DNA of 64,000 bases from Phreatobacter sp. (GCF_022843985.1 NZ_JALHMP010000018.1:1-64000), one strand, 5' to 3'; shown: positions 29,163 to 38,428, numbered from the stretch's first letter. Notes: a model not told the origin generated them from the sequence alone. A program made the numbers and translations.

Positions 29163-29576
29163 ATGCCGCAGACCATCACCAAGGGCTACAAGGCGCTGAT
29201 TGCCGAGGCCAATGCCGCCATCGAGACGCTGAGCATCGACGCCGCCAAGGCCCTGCATGGGCGCGACGACGTCGTTCTGGTCGACATCCGCGACCCGCGC
29301 GAGCTGGAGCGGGACGGCAAGGTTCCCGGTGCCTTCCATTGCCCGCGCGGCATGCTGGAATTCTGGATCGACCCGGAAAGCCCCTATGCCAAGCCGCTTT
29401 TTCAGGAGGACAAGAAGTTCGTCTTCTTCTGTGCCGGCGGGATGCGGTCGGCGCTTGCCGCCAGGACGGCGCAGGACATGGGGCTGAAGCCCGTCGCCCA
29501 TATCGAGGGGGGCTTCGGGGCCTGGAAGAAGACCGGCGGTCCGGTCGAGGACTGGGCGCCGAAGGCGAAGGGCTGA
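29163..29576 (+). CDS. Rhodanese-domain protein
   Basis: This 137-residue single-domain rhodanese probably moves sulfane sulfur. The active-site loop CAGGMRS has its cysteine at C90, and the upstream DIRDPRELERDGKVPGAFH segment is typical. An N-terminal extension of about 25 residues forms a helix before the domain. GGAGAG precedes the ATG. The gene lies 84 bases before mccB on the same strand, but no functional link is evident. Confidence 0.88.
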   Translation: MPQTITKGYKALIAEANAAIETLSIDAAKALHGRDDVVLVDIRDPRELERDGKVPGAFHCPRGMLEFWIDPESPYAKPLFQEDKKFVFFCAGGMRSALAARTAQDMGLKPVAHIEGGFGAWKKTGGPVEDWAPKAKG

Positions 29577-29660
29577 ACCTCCCTCTCTCCGCCCGGATGA
29601 CAGGGGGCGCGGGCCGCGCTAACCAAGGCGTCCCGCAGTCCCTGCCGGAGCCGTGACGCC

Positions 29661-31268
29661 TTGGCCATCCTGAAGTCATCCTTCAACGCCGCGACGCCCG
29701 ATGCCCGGGCCAATGCCGAAGCCTGGCAGGTGATCATCGCCGACCTGCAGGCCAAGCGCGCCGAGGCCGCACTCGGCGGCAACGAGAAGAGCCGCCAGCG
29801 CCATGTGGCCCGCGGCAAGCTCCTGCCGCGCGACCGGGTGATGGGCCTGCTCGACCCCGGCTCGCCCTTCCTCGAACTCTCCCAGCTCGCCGCCAACGGC
29901 ATGTATGGCGAGGCGATCCACGGTGCCGGTGTCATCACCGGCATCGGCCGGGTCGAGGGGCGCGAGGTGATGATCGTCGCCAATGATTCCACCATCAAGG
30001 GCGGCACCTACTATCCCATGACGGTGAAGAAGCACCTGCGGGCGCAGGAGATCGCGCTGCAGAACCGGCTGCCCTGCGTCTATCTCGTCGATTCCGGCGG
30101 CGCCAATCTGCCGCACCAGACCGAGGTCTTCCCCGACCGCGAGCATTTCGGCCGCATCTTCTTCAACCAGGCCAACCTCTCGGCCGCCCGCATCCCGCAG
30201 ATCGCGGTGGTGATGGGCTCCTGCACGGCCGGCGGCGCCTATGTGCCGGCCATGTCGGACGAGACGGTGATCGTGCGGCGGCAGGGCACGATCTTCCTCG
30301 GGGGACCGCCGCTGGTGCGGGCGGCGACGGGCGAGATCGTCACCGCGGAGGATCTCGGCGGCGCCGACGTTCATGCCCGCCAGTCCGGCGTCGCCGACCA
30401 CTATGCGGTGGACGATACCCACGCGCTTGCCATCGCCCGGCGCATCGTCGCCAACGTCAATTCGGTCAAGACCGTCGACATCGCGCTCGCCGAGCCGCGT
30501 GAGCCGAAATACGACCCGGCCGAGCTCGAGGCGCTGGTGCCGACCAATCTCAAGACCCAGTACGACATCCGCGAGGTCATTGCCCGGCTGGTGGACGCGT
30601 CAGAGTTCGACGAGTTCAAGGCGCTCTTCGGCACGACGCTGGTCACGGGCTTTGCCCGCCTGCACGGCATGCCCGTCGGCATCATCGCCAACAACGGCAT
30701 CCTGTTCTCGGAAAGCGCCCAGAAGGGCGCCCATTTCATCGAACTGTGCTGCCAGCGGCGGATTCCGCTGCTCTTCCTGCAGAACATCACCGGGTTCATG
30801 GTCGGCCGCCAGTTCGAGGCCGGCGGCATCGCCAAGGACGGCGCCAAGCTCGTCACGGCGGTGGCCTGCGCGCAGGTGCCGAAGATCACGCTGCTGGTGG
30901 GGGGGAGCTACGGCGCTGGCAATTACGGCATGTGCGGGCGGGCCTATTCGCCCCGCTTCCTCTTCACCTGGCCGAATTCGCGCATCTCGGTGATGGGCGG
31001 CGAACAGGCCGCGAGCGTGCTCGCCACCGTCAAGCGCGAGAATTTCGAGGCCGAGGGCAAGGACTGGAGCGCCGAGGAGGAAGAGGCCTTCAAGGCGCCG
31101 ATCCGGGCGAACTATGAAGCAGAAGGGCATCCGTACTACGCCACGGCGCGGCTCTGGGACGATGGCATCATCCTGCCGTCGGAGACCCGGCGCGTGCTGG
31201 CGCTGGCGCTGTCGGCATGCCTCAACGCGCCGGTGCCGGAGACGCGGTTCGGCGTGTTCCGGATGTGA
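29661..31268 (+). CDS. mccB: Methylcrotonyl-CoA carboxylase beta subunit (carboxyltransferase)
   Basis: MccB transfers the carboxyl group from biotin to 3-methylcrotonyl-CoA in leucine degradation. The 535-residue protein has the two crotonase-fold halves of acyl-CoA carboxyltransferases: [12 protein letters not shown]...[43 protein letters not shown], and the second half with [16 protein letters not shown] and [15 protein letters not shown]. The QNITGFMVG and [11 protein letters not shown] words are MCC-type. The start appears to be a TTG at 29661 with GGAG about 8 bases upstream. The alpha subunit is 2.6 kb downstream, separated by an SDR gene and an opposite-strand amidase. Confidence 0.93.
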   Translation: MAILKSSFNAATPDARANAEAWQVIIADLQAKRAEAALGGNEKSRQRHVARGKLLPRDRVMGLLDPGSPFLELSQLAANGMYGEAIHGAGVITGIGRVEGREVMIVANDSTIKGGTYYPMTVKKHLRAQEIALQNRLPCVYLVDSGGANLPHQTEVFPDREHFGRIFFNQANLSAARIPQIAVVMGSCTAGGAYVPAMSDETVIVRRQGTIFLGGPPLVRAATGEIVTAEDLGGADVHARQSGVADHYAVDDTHALAIARRIVANVNSVKTVDIALAEPREPKYDPAELEALVPTNLKTQYDIREVIARLVDASEFDEFKALFGTTLVTGFARLHGMPVGIIANNGILFSESAQKGAHFIELCCQRRIPLLFLQNITGFMVGRQFEAGGIAKDGAKLVTAVACAQVPKITLLVGGSYGAGNYGMCGRAYSPRFLFTWPNSRISVMGGEQAASVLATVKRENFEAEGKDWSAEEEEAFKAPIRANYEAEGHPYYATARLWDDGIILPSETRRVLALALSACLNAPVPETRFGVFRM

Positions 31269-31401
31269 GGGCGGTCCGCCAACACGGTTGCTGCACGACG
31301 CACTTGCGTCATGCAGTACAGCCGCTCGCCTGATCCCCGCGGAGCCGTCTAGTCTCGTCCCGACAAGGGCCGGCGAACGGCCGGCATGAGGGACGAAACG
31401 C

Positions 31402-32130
31402 ATGAGAACCCCTGAACCTGCCGCCCTGGTGACCGGCGGCTCCCGCGGCATCGGCGCGGCGATCGTCCGCAAGCTGCTGGCCCGCGGCCTGAAGGTCGTC
31501 ATTCTCGACCGGGAGGCGCCGGCCGAGCCCTCGGCGGCGCGTTTCGTCCAGTGCGACCTCACCGACCTCGCATCGACACAGGCCGCGCTCGCCGCGATCA
31601 GCGCGGAGAACGCCATCCTCTGGCTGGTCAACAATGCCGGCATCGCCGCCCCCGCGACGCTGGAAGACACCACGATGGAGGATTTCGACAAGGTCGTCGC
31701 CATCAACCTGCGTGCCTGCATCCTGGCGGCGCAGGCTGCGCTGTCGGCCATGAAGGCGGCGGGCAAGGGGCGGATCGTCACCATTTCAAGCCGGGCGGCG
31801 CTGGGGAAGGAACTGCGCACCGCCTATTCCGCCACCAAGGCGGGGGTCATCGGCCTCACCCGCACCTGGGCACTGGAACTCGCGCCCCACGGGATCACGG
31901 TGAACGCCATCGGGCCGGGGCCGATCGAGACGGAGCTGTTCAAGTCGGCCAACCCGCACAATTCGCCGCGCACCCAGGCGATCATCCGCGGCGTGCCGGT
32001 GCAGCGTCTCGGGCAGCCCGAGGACATCGCCCATGCCGCGGATTTCTTCCTGTCGGAGGGCGCGAGCTTCGTGACGGGGCAGGTGCTCTATGTGTGCGGC
32101 GGGATGACGGTGGGTGTCGCGCCGATCTGA
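31402..32130 (+). CDS. Short-chain dehydrogenase/reductase
   Basis: This 242-residue Rossmann-fold oxidoreductase has the NAD(P) loop TGGSRGIGAA (residues 11-20), NNAG at 77-80, and the catalytic S129/S130, Y142 and K146 (YSATK). The ending PEDIAHAADFFLSEGASFVTGQVLYVCGG is typical of classical SDRs. The arginine in GGSRGIG mildly favours NADP. The substrate is unknown. It lies between mccB and mccA on the same strand, so a role in branched-chain acid metabolism is possible but unproven. Confidence 0.88.
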   Translation: MRTPEPAALVTGGSRGIGAAIVRKLLARGLKVVILDREAPAEPSAARFVQCDLTDLASTQAALAAISAENAILWLVNNAGIAAPATLEDTTMEDFDKVVAINLRACILAAQAALSAMKAAGKGRIVTISSRAALGKELRTAYSATKAGVIGLTRTWALELAPHGITVNAIGPGPIETELFKSANPHNSPRTQAIIRGVPVQRLGQPEDIAHAADFFLSEGASFVTGQVLYVCGGMTVGVAPI

Positions 32131-32150
32131 GGGCTGAGGCTGCCTTCACT

Positions 32151-32242
32151 GCGTCATGCCCGGGCTTGTCCCGGGCATCCACGAATTCTTTGAGGGGCGG
32201 TGGTCAAGTCGTGGATGCCCGGGACAAGCCCGGGCATGACGC
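32151..32242. repeat. Palindromic intergenic repeat (34-bp arms, 24-base loop)
   Basis: The arms 32151-32184 and 32209-32242 are perfect inverted copies, each containing the smaller palindrome GCCCGGGC and the word GTCATGCCCGGGC. This is the form of the dispersed palindromic elements common in Hyphomicrobiales intergenic DNA. It lies exactly between two convergent genes (SDR and amidase), where such a hairpin could end transcription in both directions. A related single arm occurs near 38486-38510. Confidence 0.9.
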
Positions 32243-32263
32243 GCAGAGGTTGAGCGCGTCCGG

Positions 32264-33661
32264 CTACCCCACCACCGGCCAGGGCTTCTGCTCCGGCCGC
32301 AGCGTCTCCATCGCCGCACAGAGCCTGATCACCCCTACATCGTCGAAGCGGTGGCCGGTGACCTGCACGCCGATGGGGAAGCCGGTCCGGTCGTAGCCCC
32401 AGTTGACGCTCGCGGCGGGCTGCTCGGAGAAGTTCTGCGCCACGGTGAAGGGGATGTGCTCCAGCGCCCGGTGCGGGTCGTCGGTGGGCGAATGGGCCTC
32501 GGCGGCATAGTTCACCGGGCAGGTGCAGGGCGACAGGAGGACGTCGAAGCCCTGGATCGCTTGGATCGCCGCCTCGCGCATGGCCTGCACGGCGAGGAAG
32601 CCGCTCATCACGTCCGCGCCGGTGAAGGCGCCGGCGCGCCAGGTCGCCCATTCGACGATATAGGGCAGGATGCGTGCCTTCTCCGCAGCGGAGAGCTTCG
32701 CAACGTCGCCGTGGGAGCGTGCCTCGAAGAAGCGGCAGATGCCGTCGAGCATGGCGGGGGTGAGGTAGCCTTCGACCGGCGTGACCAGGGCGCCCTCGGC
32801 GGCCAGTGCCGCGGCCGCCGCCTCCACCGCCGCAACGATGGCGGGATCGGCGGGCAGGCCCGCCGGCATGGCGGTGATGACGCCGACCCTCAGGCCCTTC
32901 AGCGACAGGCCCTCCAGACCCGCGGCGAAATCCTGGCCGTCATAGGGGAGGCTCGCATAGTCGCGCGGGTCGGGCCGGGCAATGACGGTCATCAGCAGCG
33001 CGCCATCCTCCACCGTGCGGGTCATGGGGCCGGCGACGCGGCCGAGGAAGGGCGGGTGGATCGGCACGCGGCCATAGGAGGGTTTGAGGCCGAACAGGCC
33101 GCAATGGGCGGCGGGCAGGCGGATGGAGCCGCCGATATCGGTGCCGACATGCAGCGGCCCGTAGCCCGCCGCCGCCGCTGCGCCGGCGCCGGAAGATGAG
33201 CCGGCGGGGTTCTTCGAGAGGTCCCAGGGGTTGCGGGTGATGCCGTGGAGCGAGGAGAGTCCGGAGGACATCATGCCGTAATCGGGCATGGTGGTCTTGC
33301 CGAGGATGACGCAGCCCGCCTCGCGCAGGCGCGCGGGCACGGGCGTGTCCTCCGCCCGCGGCGTCATGTCGGCGATGGGCACGCCGATGGGGGCGGGGTC
33401 GCCCTTCGTGCCGATATTCTCCTTCACCGTCACCGGCACGCCGTCGAGGGCGGAGAGCGGCGCGCCCTTCGCCCAGCGGGCCTCCGCTGCACCGGCTGCG
33501 GCGAGGGCCGCATCGGCCGAGACGAGGTACATGGCGTTGATGGCGGGCTCCGAGGCCTCGATGCGGGCGAGGACGGCGCGGGTCACCTCCACCGGCGAGA
33601 GCGTCTTCGCCGCATAGGCTTTGGACAGGGCGGCGGCGGTGAGGTCGGCGAGGTCGGTCAT
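32264..33661 (-). CDS. Amidase (amidase-signature family)
   Basis: This 465-residue amide hydrolase has the Ser-cisSer-Lys triad of the amidase signature family: K80 in VTVKEN, the cis-serine at about S155 in NPAGSSSGAG, and the nucleophile S179 in GTDIGGSIR. The substrate is not predictable; family members act on aryl amides, acyl amides or Glu-tRNA-Gln. It is not GatA, since the partner subunits are absent and the sequence lacks GatA features. GGAG lies 7 bases before the ATG. It is divergent from mccA and interrupts the mccB-mccA pair. Confidence 0.9.
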   Translation of the reverse strand: MTDLADLTAAALSKAYAAKTLSPVEVTRAVLARIEASEPAINAMYLVSADAALAAAGAAEARWAKGAPLSALDGVPVTVKENIGTKGDPAPIGVPIADMTPRAEDTPVPARLREAGCVILGKTTMPDYGMMSSGLSSLHGITRNPWDLSKNPAGSSSGAGAAAAAGYGPLHVGTDIGGSIRLPAAHCGLFGLKPSYGRVPIHPPFLGRVAGPMTRTVEDGALLMTVIARPDPRDYASLPYDGQDFAAGLEGLSLKGLRVGVITAMPAGLPADPAIVAAVEAAAAALAAEGALVTPVEGYLTPAMLDGICRFFEARSHGDVAKLSAAEKARILPYIVEWATWRAGAFTGADVMSGFLAVQAMREAAIQAIQGFDVLLSPCTCPVNYAAEAHSPTDDPHRALEHIPFTVAQNFSEQPAASVNWGYDRTGFPIGVQVTGHRFDDVGVIRLCAAMETLRPEQKPWPVVG

Positions 33662-33822
33662 GGCAGGCTCCGGCAGATGCGCCCTTGTCCCGCCGCGCGG
33701 GCCCCGGTGCAAGCCGCGGGGCAGGGGGCATGCCATGCACGCGCTTCGTCCCTTCGGCATGCTGGCATCGGCGCGCGAACGGGTTACATTCACAGACCCC
33801 TGATCCAGCAGCCGAGGCGCGC

Positions 33823-35871
33823 ATGTTCTCCTCCGTCCTCATCGCCAACCGCGGCGAGATCGCCGTCCGGGTCATGAAGACGGCGAAGCGCCTGGGGCTC
33901 CGGACCATCGCGGTCTATTCGGAGGCCGACGCCGATGCCATGCATGTGCGCATGGCCGACGAGGCCTATGGCATCGGCCCGGCCCCGGCCCGCGACAGCT
34001 ATCTGGTCATCGACAAGATCATCGCCGTCGCCCGCGAAGCCCATGCCGAGGCGATCCATCCGGGCTACGGCTTCCTCTCCGAGCGCGCCGAATTTGCGGA
34101 AGCCTGCGAGGCCGCCGGCATCGTCTTCGTCGGCCCGCCCGCCTCCGCCATCCGCGCCATGGGCCTCAAGGACGGCGCCAAAGCCCTGATGCAGAAGGCC
34201 GGCGTGCCGGTGGTGCCGGGCTATCACGGCGCCATGCAGGAGCCGAAATTCCTCAAGGAGAAGGCCTACGAGATCGGCTATCCCGTGCTGATCAAGGCGG
34301 TGGCCGGCGGCGGCGGCAAGGGCATGAAGCGCGTCGACAAGGCGGTTGATTTTGATGAAGCGCTGGCCTCGGCGCAGCGCGAGGCGCAAGGCGCCTTCGG
34401 CGATCCGCGCGTGCTCATCGAGAAATATGTCCTGTCGCCCCGCCACATCGAGATCCAGGTGTTCGGCGACAGCCAAGGCAACGTCGTTCACCTGTTCGAG
34501 CGCGACTGCTCGCTGCAGCGCCGCCACCAGAAGGTGATCGAGGAGGCGCCGGCGCCCGGCATGCCCCAGGCCATGCGCGAGGCCATGGGCCGCGCGGCGG
34601 TCGAGGCAGCGCGGGCCGTCGGCTATGTCGGCGCGGGAACGGTCGAGTTCATCGCCGACGGGTCGCAGGGGCTGCAGCCTGACCGGTTCTGGTTCATGGA
34701 GATGAACACGCGCCTGCAGGTGGAGCATCCGGTGACGGAGGCGATCACCGGGCAGGATCTCGTTGAGTGGCAGCTCCGCGTCGCGTCCGGCGAGCGCTTG
34801 CCGCTGTTGCAGGAGAACCTGTCCATCGAGGGCCATGCCGTGGAGGCCAGGCTCTATGCGGAAGACCCGGAGAAGGGCTTTCTGCCGTCGACCGGCACGC
34901 TGCACGCGCTCGAGTTCGGCAAGGCGGAGGGCGTGCGCATCGATACGGGTGTGGAGGAGGGCGCGGAGGTCTCGCCTTACTATGACCCGATGATCGCCAA
35001 GGTGATCGCCCATGGCGCGACGCGCGACGAGGCGCTGGACCGGCTGGGGCAGGCGCTGGCGGGGACGGTGGTGGCGGGTCCGCGCACCAATGTGCGGTTC
35101 CTGAAGGCGCTGACCGAGGCGGAGGGGTTCCGCGAAGGGGATTTCGACACGGGATTCATCGACCGGAACGTCGAGGCGCTCGGGGCCGTGCCGCAGCCGA
35201 TGGATGCGAAAGCGGCGGCGGTGGGGGCGCTGCGGTTGATCCAGGGGGAACTCAAGCGGCTGGACCAAGTCCGCGCTGACCTGCGGGGGAGTCCATGGGA
35301 GCCGGCTTCGGGGGACGGGTTTCTGCTTTCCAAGAGTGTTTGGAGGCGCAGGTGGGCCGTGGTTGTCGACGGTGAAACCCAGACTGCAGATGTGACGTGG
35401 TCCCAATCGGGGCCTGCAGTGGTTTTCGGTGCAGGTGCTCCAGTCAGTCCCGCTACGCCAATGCTGTCCGGCTTCGGTCAGCTTTTTGACTTCATCTATG
35501 TAGGCGAAAGGGTGTCGTATCCCGATGAGGTCAAACTCGTGTTCGCCGACGACCGCGTCTTCGTCATTCGCGATGGCCGCCAGACCGAGGTCCGCGCCTT
35601 CGACCCGCTCGACGTCGATCTCGACCATCTCGATGGTGGCGGGTCGGTGAAGGCGCCGATGCACGGCAAGGTCGTGCAGGTCTTCGTCGAGGCGGGTCAG
35701 CAGGTGGCCAAGGGCGACCGCATCGCCGTGATCGAGGCAATGAAGATGGAACACACGCTGGTGGCGCCCTCGGACGGGACCGTGACGATGGTGGCGGTGC
35801 TCGCCGGCGAACAGGTGGCCGAGGGGGCACCGGTCGCCTCCATCGAGGCGGCCGAGGCGCAGGCGGCGTGA
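33823..35871 (+). CDS. mccA: Methylcrotonyl-CoA carboxylase alpha subunit (biotin carboxylase + biotin carrier)
   Basis: This subunit carboxylates its own biotin for MccB. The 682-residue protein has the biotin carboxylase domains (LIANRGEIAVRVMKTA, KAVAGGGGKGMK, EMNTRLQVEHPVTEAITG), a BT linker domain (about 460-600) and a biotin carrier domain with K641 in EAMKMEH. The EAMKMEH form is characteristic of MccA. MFSSVLIANRGE gives the ATG at 33823; upstream in-frame codons read into the amidase promoter region. Bases about 35320-35540, coding for the linker domain, use clearly different codons with more A and T at third positions than the rest of the gene. Confidence 0.92.
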   Translation: MFSSVLIANRGEIAVRVMKTAKRLGLRTIAVYSEADADAMHVRMADEAYGIGPAPARDSYLVIDKIIAVAREAHAEAIHPGYGFLSERAEFAEACEAAGIVFVGPPASAIRAMGLKDGAKALMQKAGVPVVPGYHGAMQEPKFLKEKAYEIGYPVLIKAVAGGGGKGMKRVDKAVDFDEALASAQREAQGAFGDPRVLIEKYVLSPRHIEIQVFGDSQGNVVHLFERDCSLQRRHQKVIEEAPAPGMPQAMREAMGRAAVEAARAVGYVGAGTVEFIADGSQGLQPDRFWFMEMNTRLQVEHPVTEAITGQDLVEWQLRVASGERLPLLQENLSIEGHAVEARLYAEDPEKGFLPSTGTLHALEFGKAEGVRIDTGVEEGAEVSPYYDPMIAKVIAHGATRDEALDRLGQALAGTVVAGPRTNVRFLKALTEAEGFREGDFDTGFIDRNVEALGAVPQPMDAKAAAVGALRLIQGELKRLDQVRADLRGSPWEPASGDGFLLSKSVWRRRWAVVVDGETQTADVTWSQSGPAVVFGAGAPVSPATPMLSGFGQLFDFIYVGERVSYPDEVKLVFADDRVFVIRDGRQTEVRAFDPLDVDLDHLDGGGSVKAPMHGKVVQVFVEAGQQVAKGDRIAVIEAMKMEHTLVAPSDGTVTMVAVLAGEQVAEGAPVASIEAAEAQAA

Positions 35872-35909
35872 GGGTGGTGCCTTGCATCGGCCAAGGCCCT
35901 GCATCACCC

Positions 35910-36142
35910 AAGTGCGTCCTTCGAGGCTCGCCCCAGCATCGAGCGAACGCGAGATGCGTTCGCTTCTCGCCGAGGCTCGCACCTCAGGATGAGGAGTGGA
36001 GTGCATGGCATCTATGTTGATGAGGCGTCGGCGCCGCGCTTTGAGCTTGGCGTGTGCAAGTCTCCGCCCTCCTCATCCTGAGGTGCGAGGCCCCGGCGAT
36101 GCGTCCGGCATCGTCCGGAGCCGAGCCTCGAAGGACGCACTT
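35910..36142. repeat. Inverted pair of Hyphomicrobiales-type dispersed repeats
   Basis: The left copy (35910-35996) begins AAGTGCGTCCTTCGAGGCTCG and ends with CACCTCAGGATGAGGAG. The right copy (36069-36142) is its inverted relative. The outer 21 bases and an inner 21-base block (CTCCTCATCCTGAGGTGCGAG) pair perfectly. The left copy also carries an internal hairpin (GCGAACGC...GCGTTCGC, about 35943-35963). The 72 bases between the copies and the whole right copy are read as the start of the next gene. Confidence 0.85.
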
Positions 36143-36529
36143 GCCTTCCTGCAGGGCGGATCCGCCATCGGACTTGTCCTCGCCGGACTCACCCTCGCCC
36201 TCGCCACCCCCGCTTCCGCCTGCCAGTGCTTCAATTTCTCCCGCGCCGAGATTGTCCAGCGCGCCGATATCGTCTTCGAGGGCACGGTCGCCGTCGTCAC
36301 CGTGGTGCGCGGCCAGCTGCAGGCGACGATCGACGTGCAGCGGCTGGAAAAGGGCCCGGAGGTCACCTCCATTACCCTGCTGACGCCGGCGAGCCCGGCG
36401 GCCTGCGGCGTCAACTTCCAGGTGCCGCAGCGGGTGGTCGTCGCGGCGCGGCGCGACGGGCGCGTCTGGCGCACCGACCTGTGCATGGCACTGGCGCTGC
36501 GGCCGCTGCCCTTTGTCCCCAGCCGGTGA
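36005..36529 (+). CDS. Cysteine-rich secreted protein, TIMP/NTR-like, with repeat-derived N terminus
   Basis: The recognisable protein begins at a hydrophobic signal-like stretch (GLVLAGLTLALATPASA) followed by CQCFNFSRAEIVQRADIVFEGTV, the pattern of bacterial NTR/TIMP-like domains with an N-terminal Cys-x-Cys. That hydrophobic stretch starts only around residue 55. Residues about 20-48 are translated from a dispersed repeat element, and no normal start lies between the element and the signal peptide. The ATG at 36005 has GAGGAG 8 bases upstream, supplied by the left repeat. Either the repeat displaced the original start and lends its own, or the gene is no longer properly exported. Function unknown. 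Confidence 0.6.
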   Translation: MASMLMRRRRRALSLACASLRPPHPEVRGPGDASGIVRSRASKDALAFLQGGSAIGLVLAGLTLALATPASACQCFNFSRAEIVQRADIVFEGTVAVVTVVRGQLQATIDVQRLEKGPEVTSITLLTPASPAACGVNFQVPQRVVVAARRDGRVWRTDLCMALALRPLPFVPSR

Positions 36530-36575
36530 GATCGCGGCGCTTGGGGCGGCGGCTGCGGCGCGCTAGATTGGGGCC

Positions 36576-36989
36576 ATGACCCTGCACCTCATAAAGCTCT
36601 GCGTCGGCGCCGATTCCGTCGAGGACCTGCAGGAATGGATCGACTGGCGGATCAAGAGTTTCGGCGAGCAGGTCCACACGACGCGGATGCAGCCGAAGCG
36701 CGCCGACGAGATCATCGGCGAGGGGTCGCTCTACTGGGTGATCAAGGGCCAGGTGCAATGCCGGCAGAAGCTGATCGGCGTGCGTCCCTTCACCGATGGC
36801 GAGGGGATCTCGCGCTGCGACCTGATCCTCGAGCCGGTGATCCACCGGGTGCAGCCGCGCCGCAAGGGGCCGTTCCAGGGCTGGCGCTATCTCGCGGCTT
36901 CTGATGCCCCGCCGGACCTGAATTCCGGGGCCACCAAGGGCATGCCGCCGGAACTCGCGAGGGAACTCTCCGAACTCGGGCTGCTCTGA
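36576..36989 (+). CDS. DUF1489-family protein
   Basis: This 137-residue protein matches the alphaproteobacterial DUF1489 family: a start of MTLHLIKLCVG, then QEWIDWR, TRMQPKRADEIIGEGSLYWVIKGQVQCRQ, and a late PPELARELSELGLL. The family is highly conserved in this class but has no assigned function; it is predicted to be cytoplasmic. It converges on the DUF2842 gene with an 8-base gap. Confidence 0.85.
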   Translation: MTLHLIKLCVGADSVEDLQEWIDWRIKSFGEQVHTTRMQPKRADEIIGEGSLYWVIKGQVQCRQKLIGVRPFTDGEGISRCDLILEPVIHRVQPRRKGPFQGWRYLAASDAPPDLNSGATKGMPPELARELSELGLL

Positions 36990-36996
36990 GGGCCGC

Positions 36997-37218
36997 TCAG
37001 GCCTCGTCCTCCTCGGGGTCCGGACGGGTCATCCACCAGATCACCAGCATGGCGACCGGGATCCAGGCGAAACCGGCGACGGCGTAGAAGACCGGCTCGC
37101 CGATCGGCCCGAAACGGCGGACGGCATTGTGCGTGATCGCCATGACGATGAGGGCGTAGAAGGTCACCCAGGCCAGGAGCAGGAGCGTGCCGATGAGTTT
37201 GCGGGTGCGTTGACGCAT
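36997..37218 (-). CDS. DUF2842-family small membrane protein
   Basis: This 73-residue protein has two membrane helices (about 10-30 and 43-65), a basic N terminus (MRQRTRKLIG) and an acidic C terminus (DPEEDEA), matching DUF2842 of alphaproteobacteria. The charge bias suggests both ends face the cytoplasm. Function is unknown. It is divergent from ctaA. Confidence 0.82.
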   Translation of the reverse strand: MRQRTRKLIGTLLLLAWVTFYALIVMAITHNAVRRFGPIGEPVFYAVAGFAWIPVAMLVIWWMTRPDPEEDEA

Positions 37219-37311
37219 GCGTGAAGACCGGGTCAGGTTGCCGCCTTGTCGGGCGGGAGGTGAGGGCTATATCTCTCCCCGTACGCTCATCACAAGCTGG
37301 AGGATCGCCGT

Positions 37312-38397
37312 ATGACGGCGACAGCGGACCTTTCGTCCCGCCCCGATACCGATCGCATCATCCGTCTCTGGCTGCTGGTGGTGGCCGTGCTCGTCTTCGC
37401 CATGGTGGTGGTGGGCGGCGCGACGCGCCTCACCGATTCCGGCCTGTCGATCACCGAATGGAAGCCTGTCACCGGTGCCCTGCCGCCGCTGACCGCGGCG
37501 CAATGGGCGGAGGATTTCGCCAAATACCGCGCCAGTCCGCAATATGAGGCCATCAACCGCGGCATGAGCTTCGCCGACTTCCAGTTCATCTACTGGTGGG
37601 AGTGGGGCCATCGTTTCCTCGGCCGTCTCCTCGGCGCCGCCATGCTGCTGCCCTGGCTGTTCTTCGCCGCCAAGGGCTGGATGTCGGTGCGCCTTGCCGC
37701 CGGCACTTTCGCCATCGGCCTGATGATGGGCCTGCAGGGTTTCGTCGGCTGGCTGATGGTCGCCTCAGGGCTGCAGCCGGGCATGGTCTATGTGGCGCCG
37801 CTCAAGCTGATGTTCCACCTGTCGCTGGCCTGCGTCATCTTCGCGCTGCTGGTCTGGACAGCGCTCATGCTGGGGGCGCCGCGCGACCGCGAGCCGGCGC
37901 CCGACGCGGTGCGCCGCGGTGGCATCGCCGTGCTTGCGGTGTTGGGGCTGCAGATCGCCCTCGGTGCCCTCGTCGCCGGCAACAAGGCGGGCATGCGCTT
38001 CAACGACTGGCCGCTGATGGACGGCGCCCTCGTTCCGCCGATGGCCGTGCTGTTCGACAAGCCGAGCGTCTTCGAGGCCTTCATCGACTCGCTGGCCCTC
38101 GTCCAGTTCAACCATCGCCTCGTCGCCTATGGGCTGGTCGCCCTGGCGCTCTGGCACATGCTGTCGGCGCGGGGCACGGCCTATTTCAAGAGCGCGACCG
38201 TGCTGTTCGGGCTGATGCTGGCGCAGGCGGTCATCGGCATCGTCACGCTGATGCTGGTCGTGCCGCTCTGGGCTGGCCTGCTGCACCAGGGCTTCGCGGT
38301 GGTCCTGCTGGGCCATGCCCTGGCGCATGTCTTCGCCCTGACCCACGCGCCGCGGATGCAGATGGCGCCGGTCGGGCGGGTGGTCGCGGCGGAGTAG
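37312..38397 (+). CDS. ctaA: Heme A synthase (COX15/CtaA)
   Basis: CtaA oxidises heme O to heme A for cytochrome c oxidase in the inner membrane. The 361-residue protein has eight membrane helices in two four-helix halves. The expected heme-binding histidines are visible in YWWEWGHRFLGR, MFHLSLA, QFNHRLVAY and LHQGFA. The opening VVGGATRLTDSGLSITEWKPV is a strong family signature. No other oxidase assembly gene is adjacent. Confidence 0.95.
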   Translation: MTATADLSSRPDTDRIIRLWLLVVAVLVFAMVVVGGATRLTDSGLSITEWKPVTGALPPLTAAQWAEDFAKYRASPQYEAINRGMSFADFQFIYWWEWGHRFLGRLLGAAMLLPWLFFAAKGWMSVRLAAGTFAIGLMMGLQGFVGWLMVASGLQPGMVYVAPLKLMFHLSLACVIFALLVWTALMLGAPRDREPAPDAVRRGGIAVLAVLGLQIALGALVAGNKAGMRFNDWPLMDGALVPPMAVLFDKPSVFEAFIDSLALVQFNHRLVAYGLVALALWHMLSARGTAYFKSATVLFGLMLAQAVIGIVTLMLVVPLWAGLLHQGFAVVLLGHALAHVFALTHAPRMQMAPVGRVVAAE

Positions 38398-38428
38398 CAG
38401 GCCGGGCTTTTCCTCGGGTTAAAGGCTG

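Noticed and set aside
33823-35871. Second copy of pccA
   Set aside because: The biotin motif EAMKMEH, different linker domain and association with mccB and ivd point to MccA.
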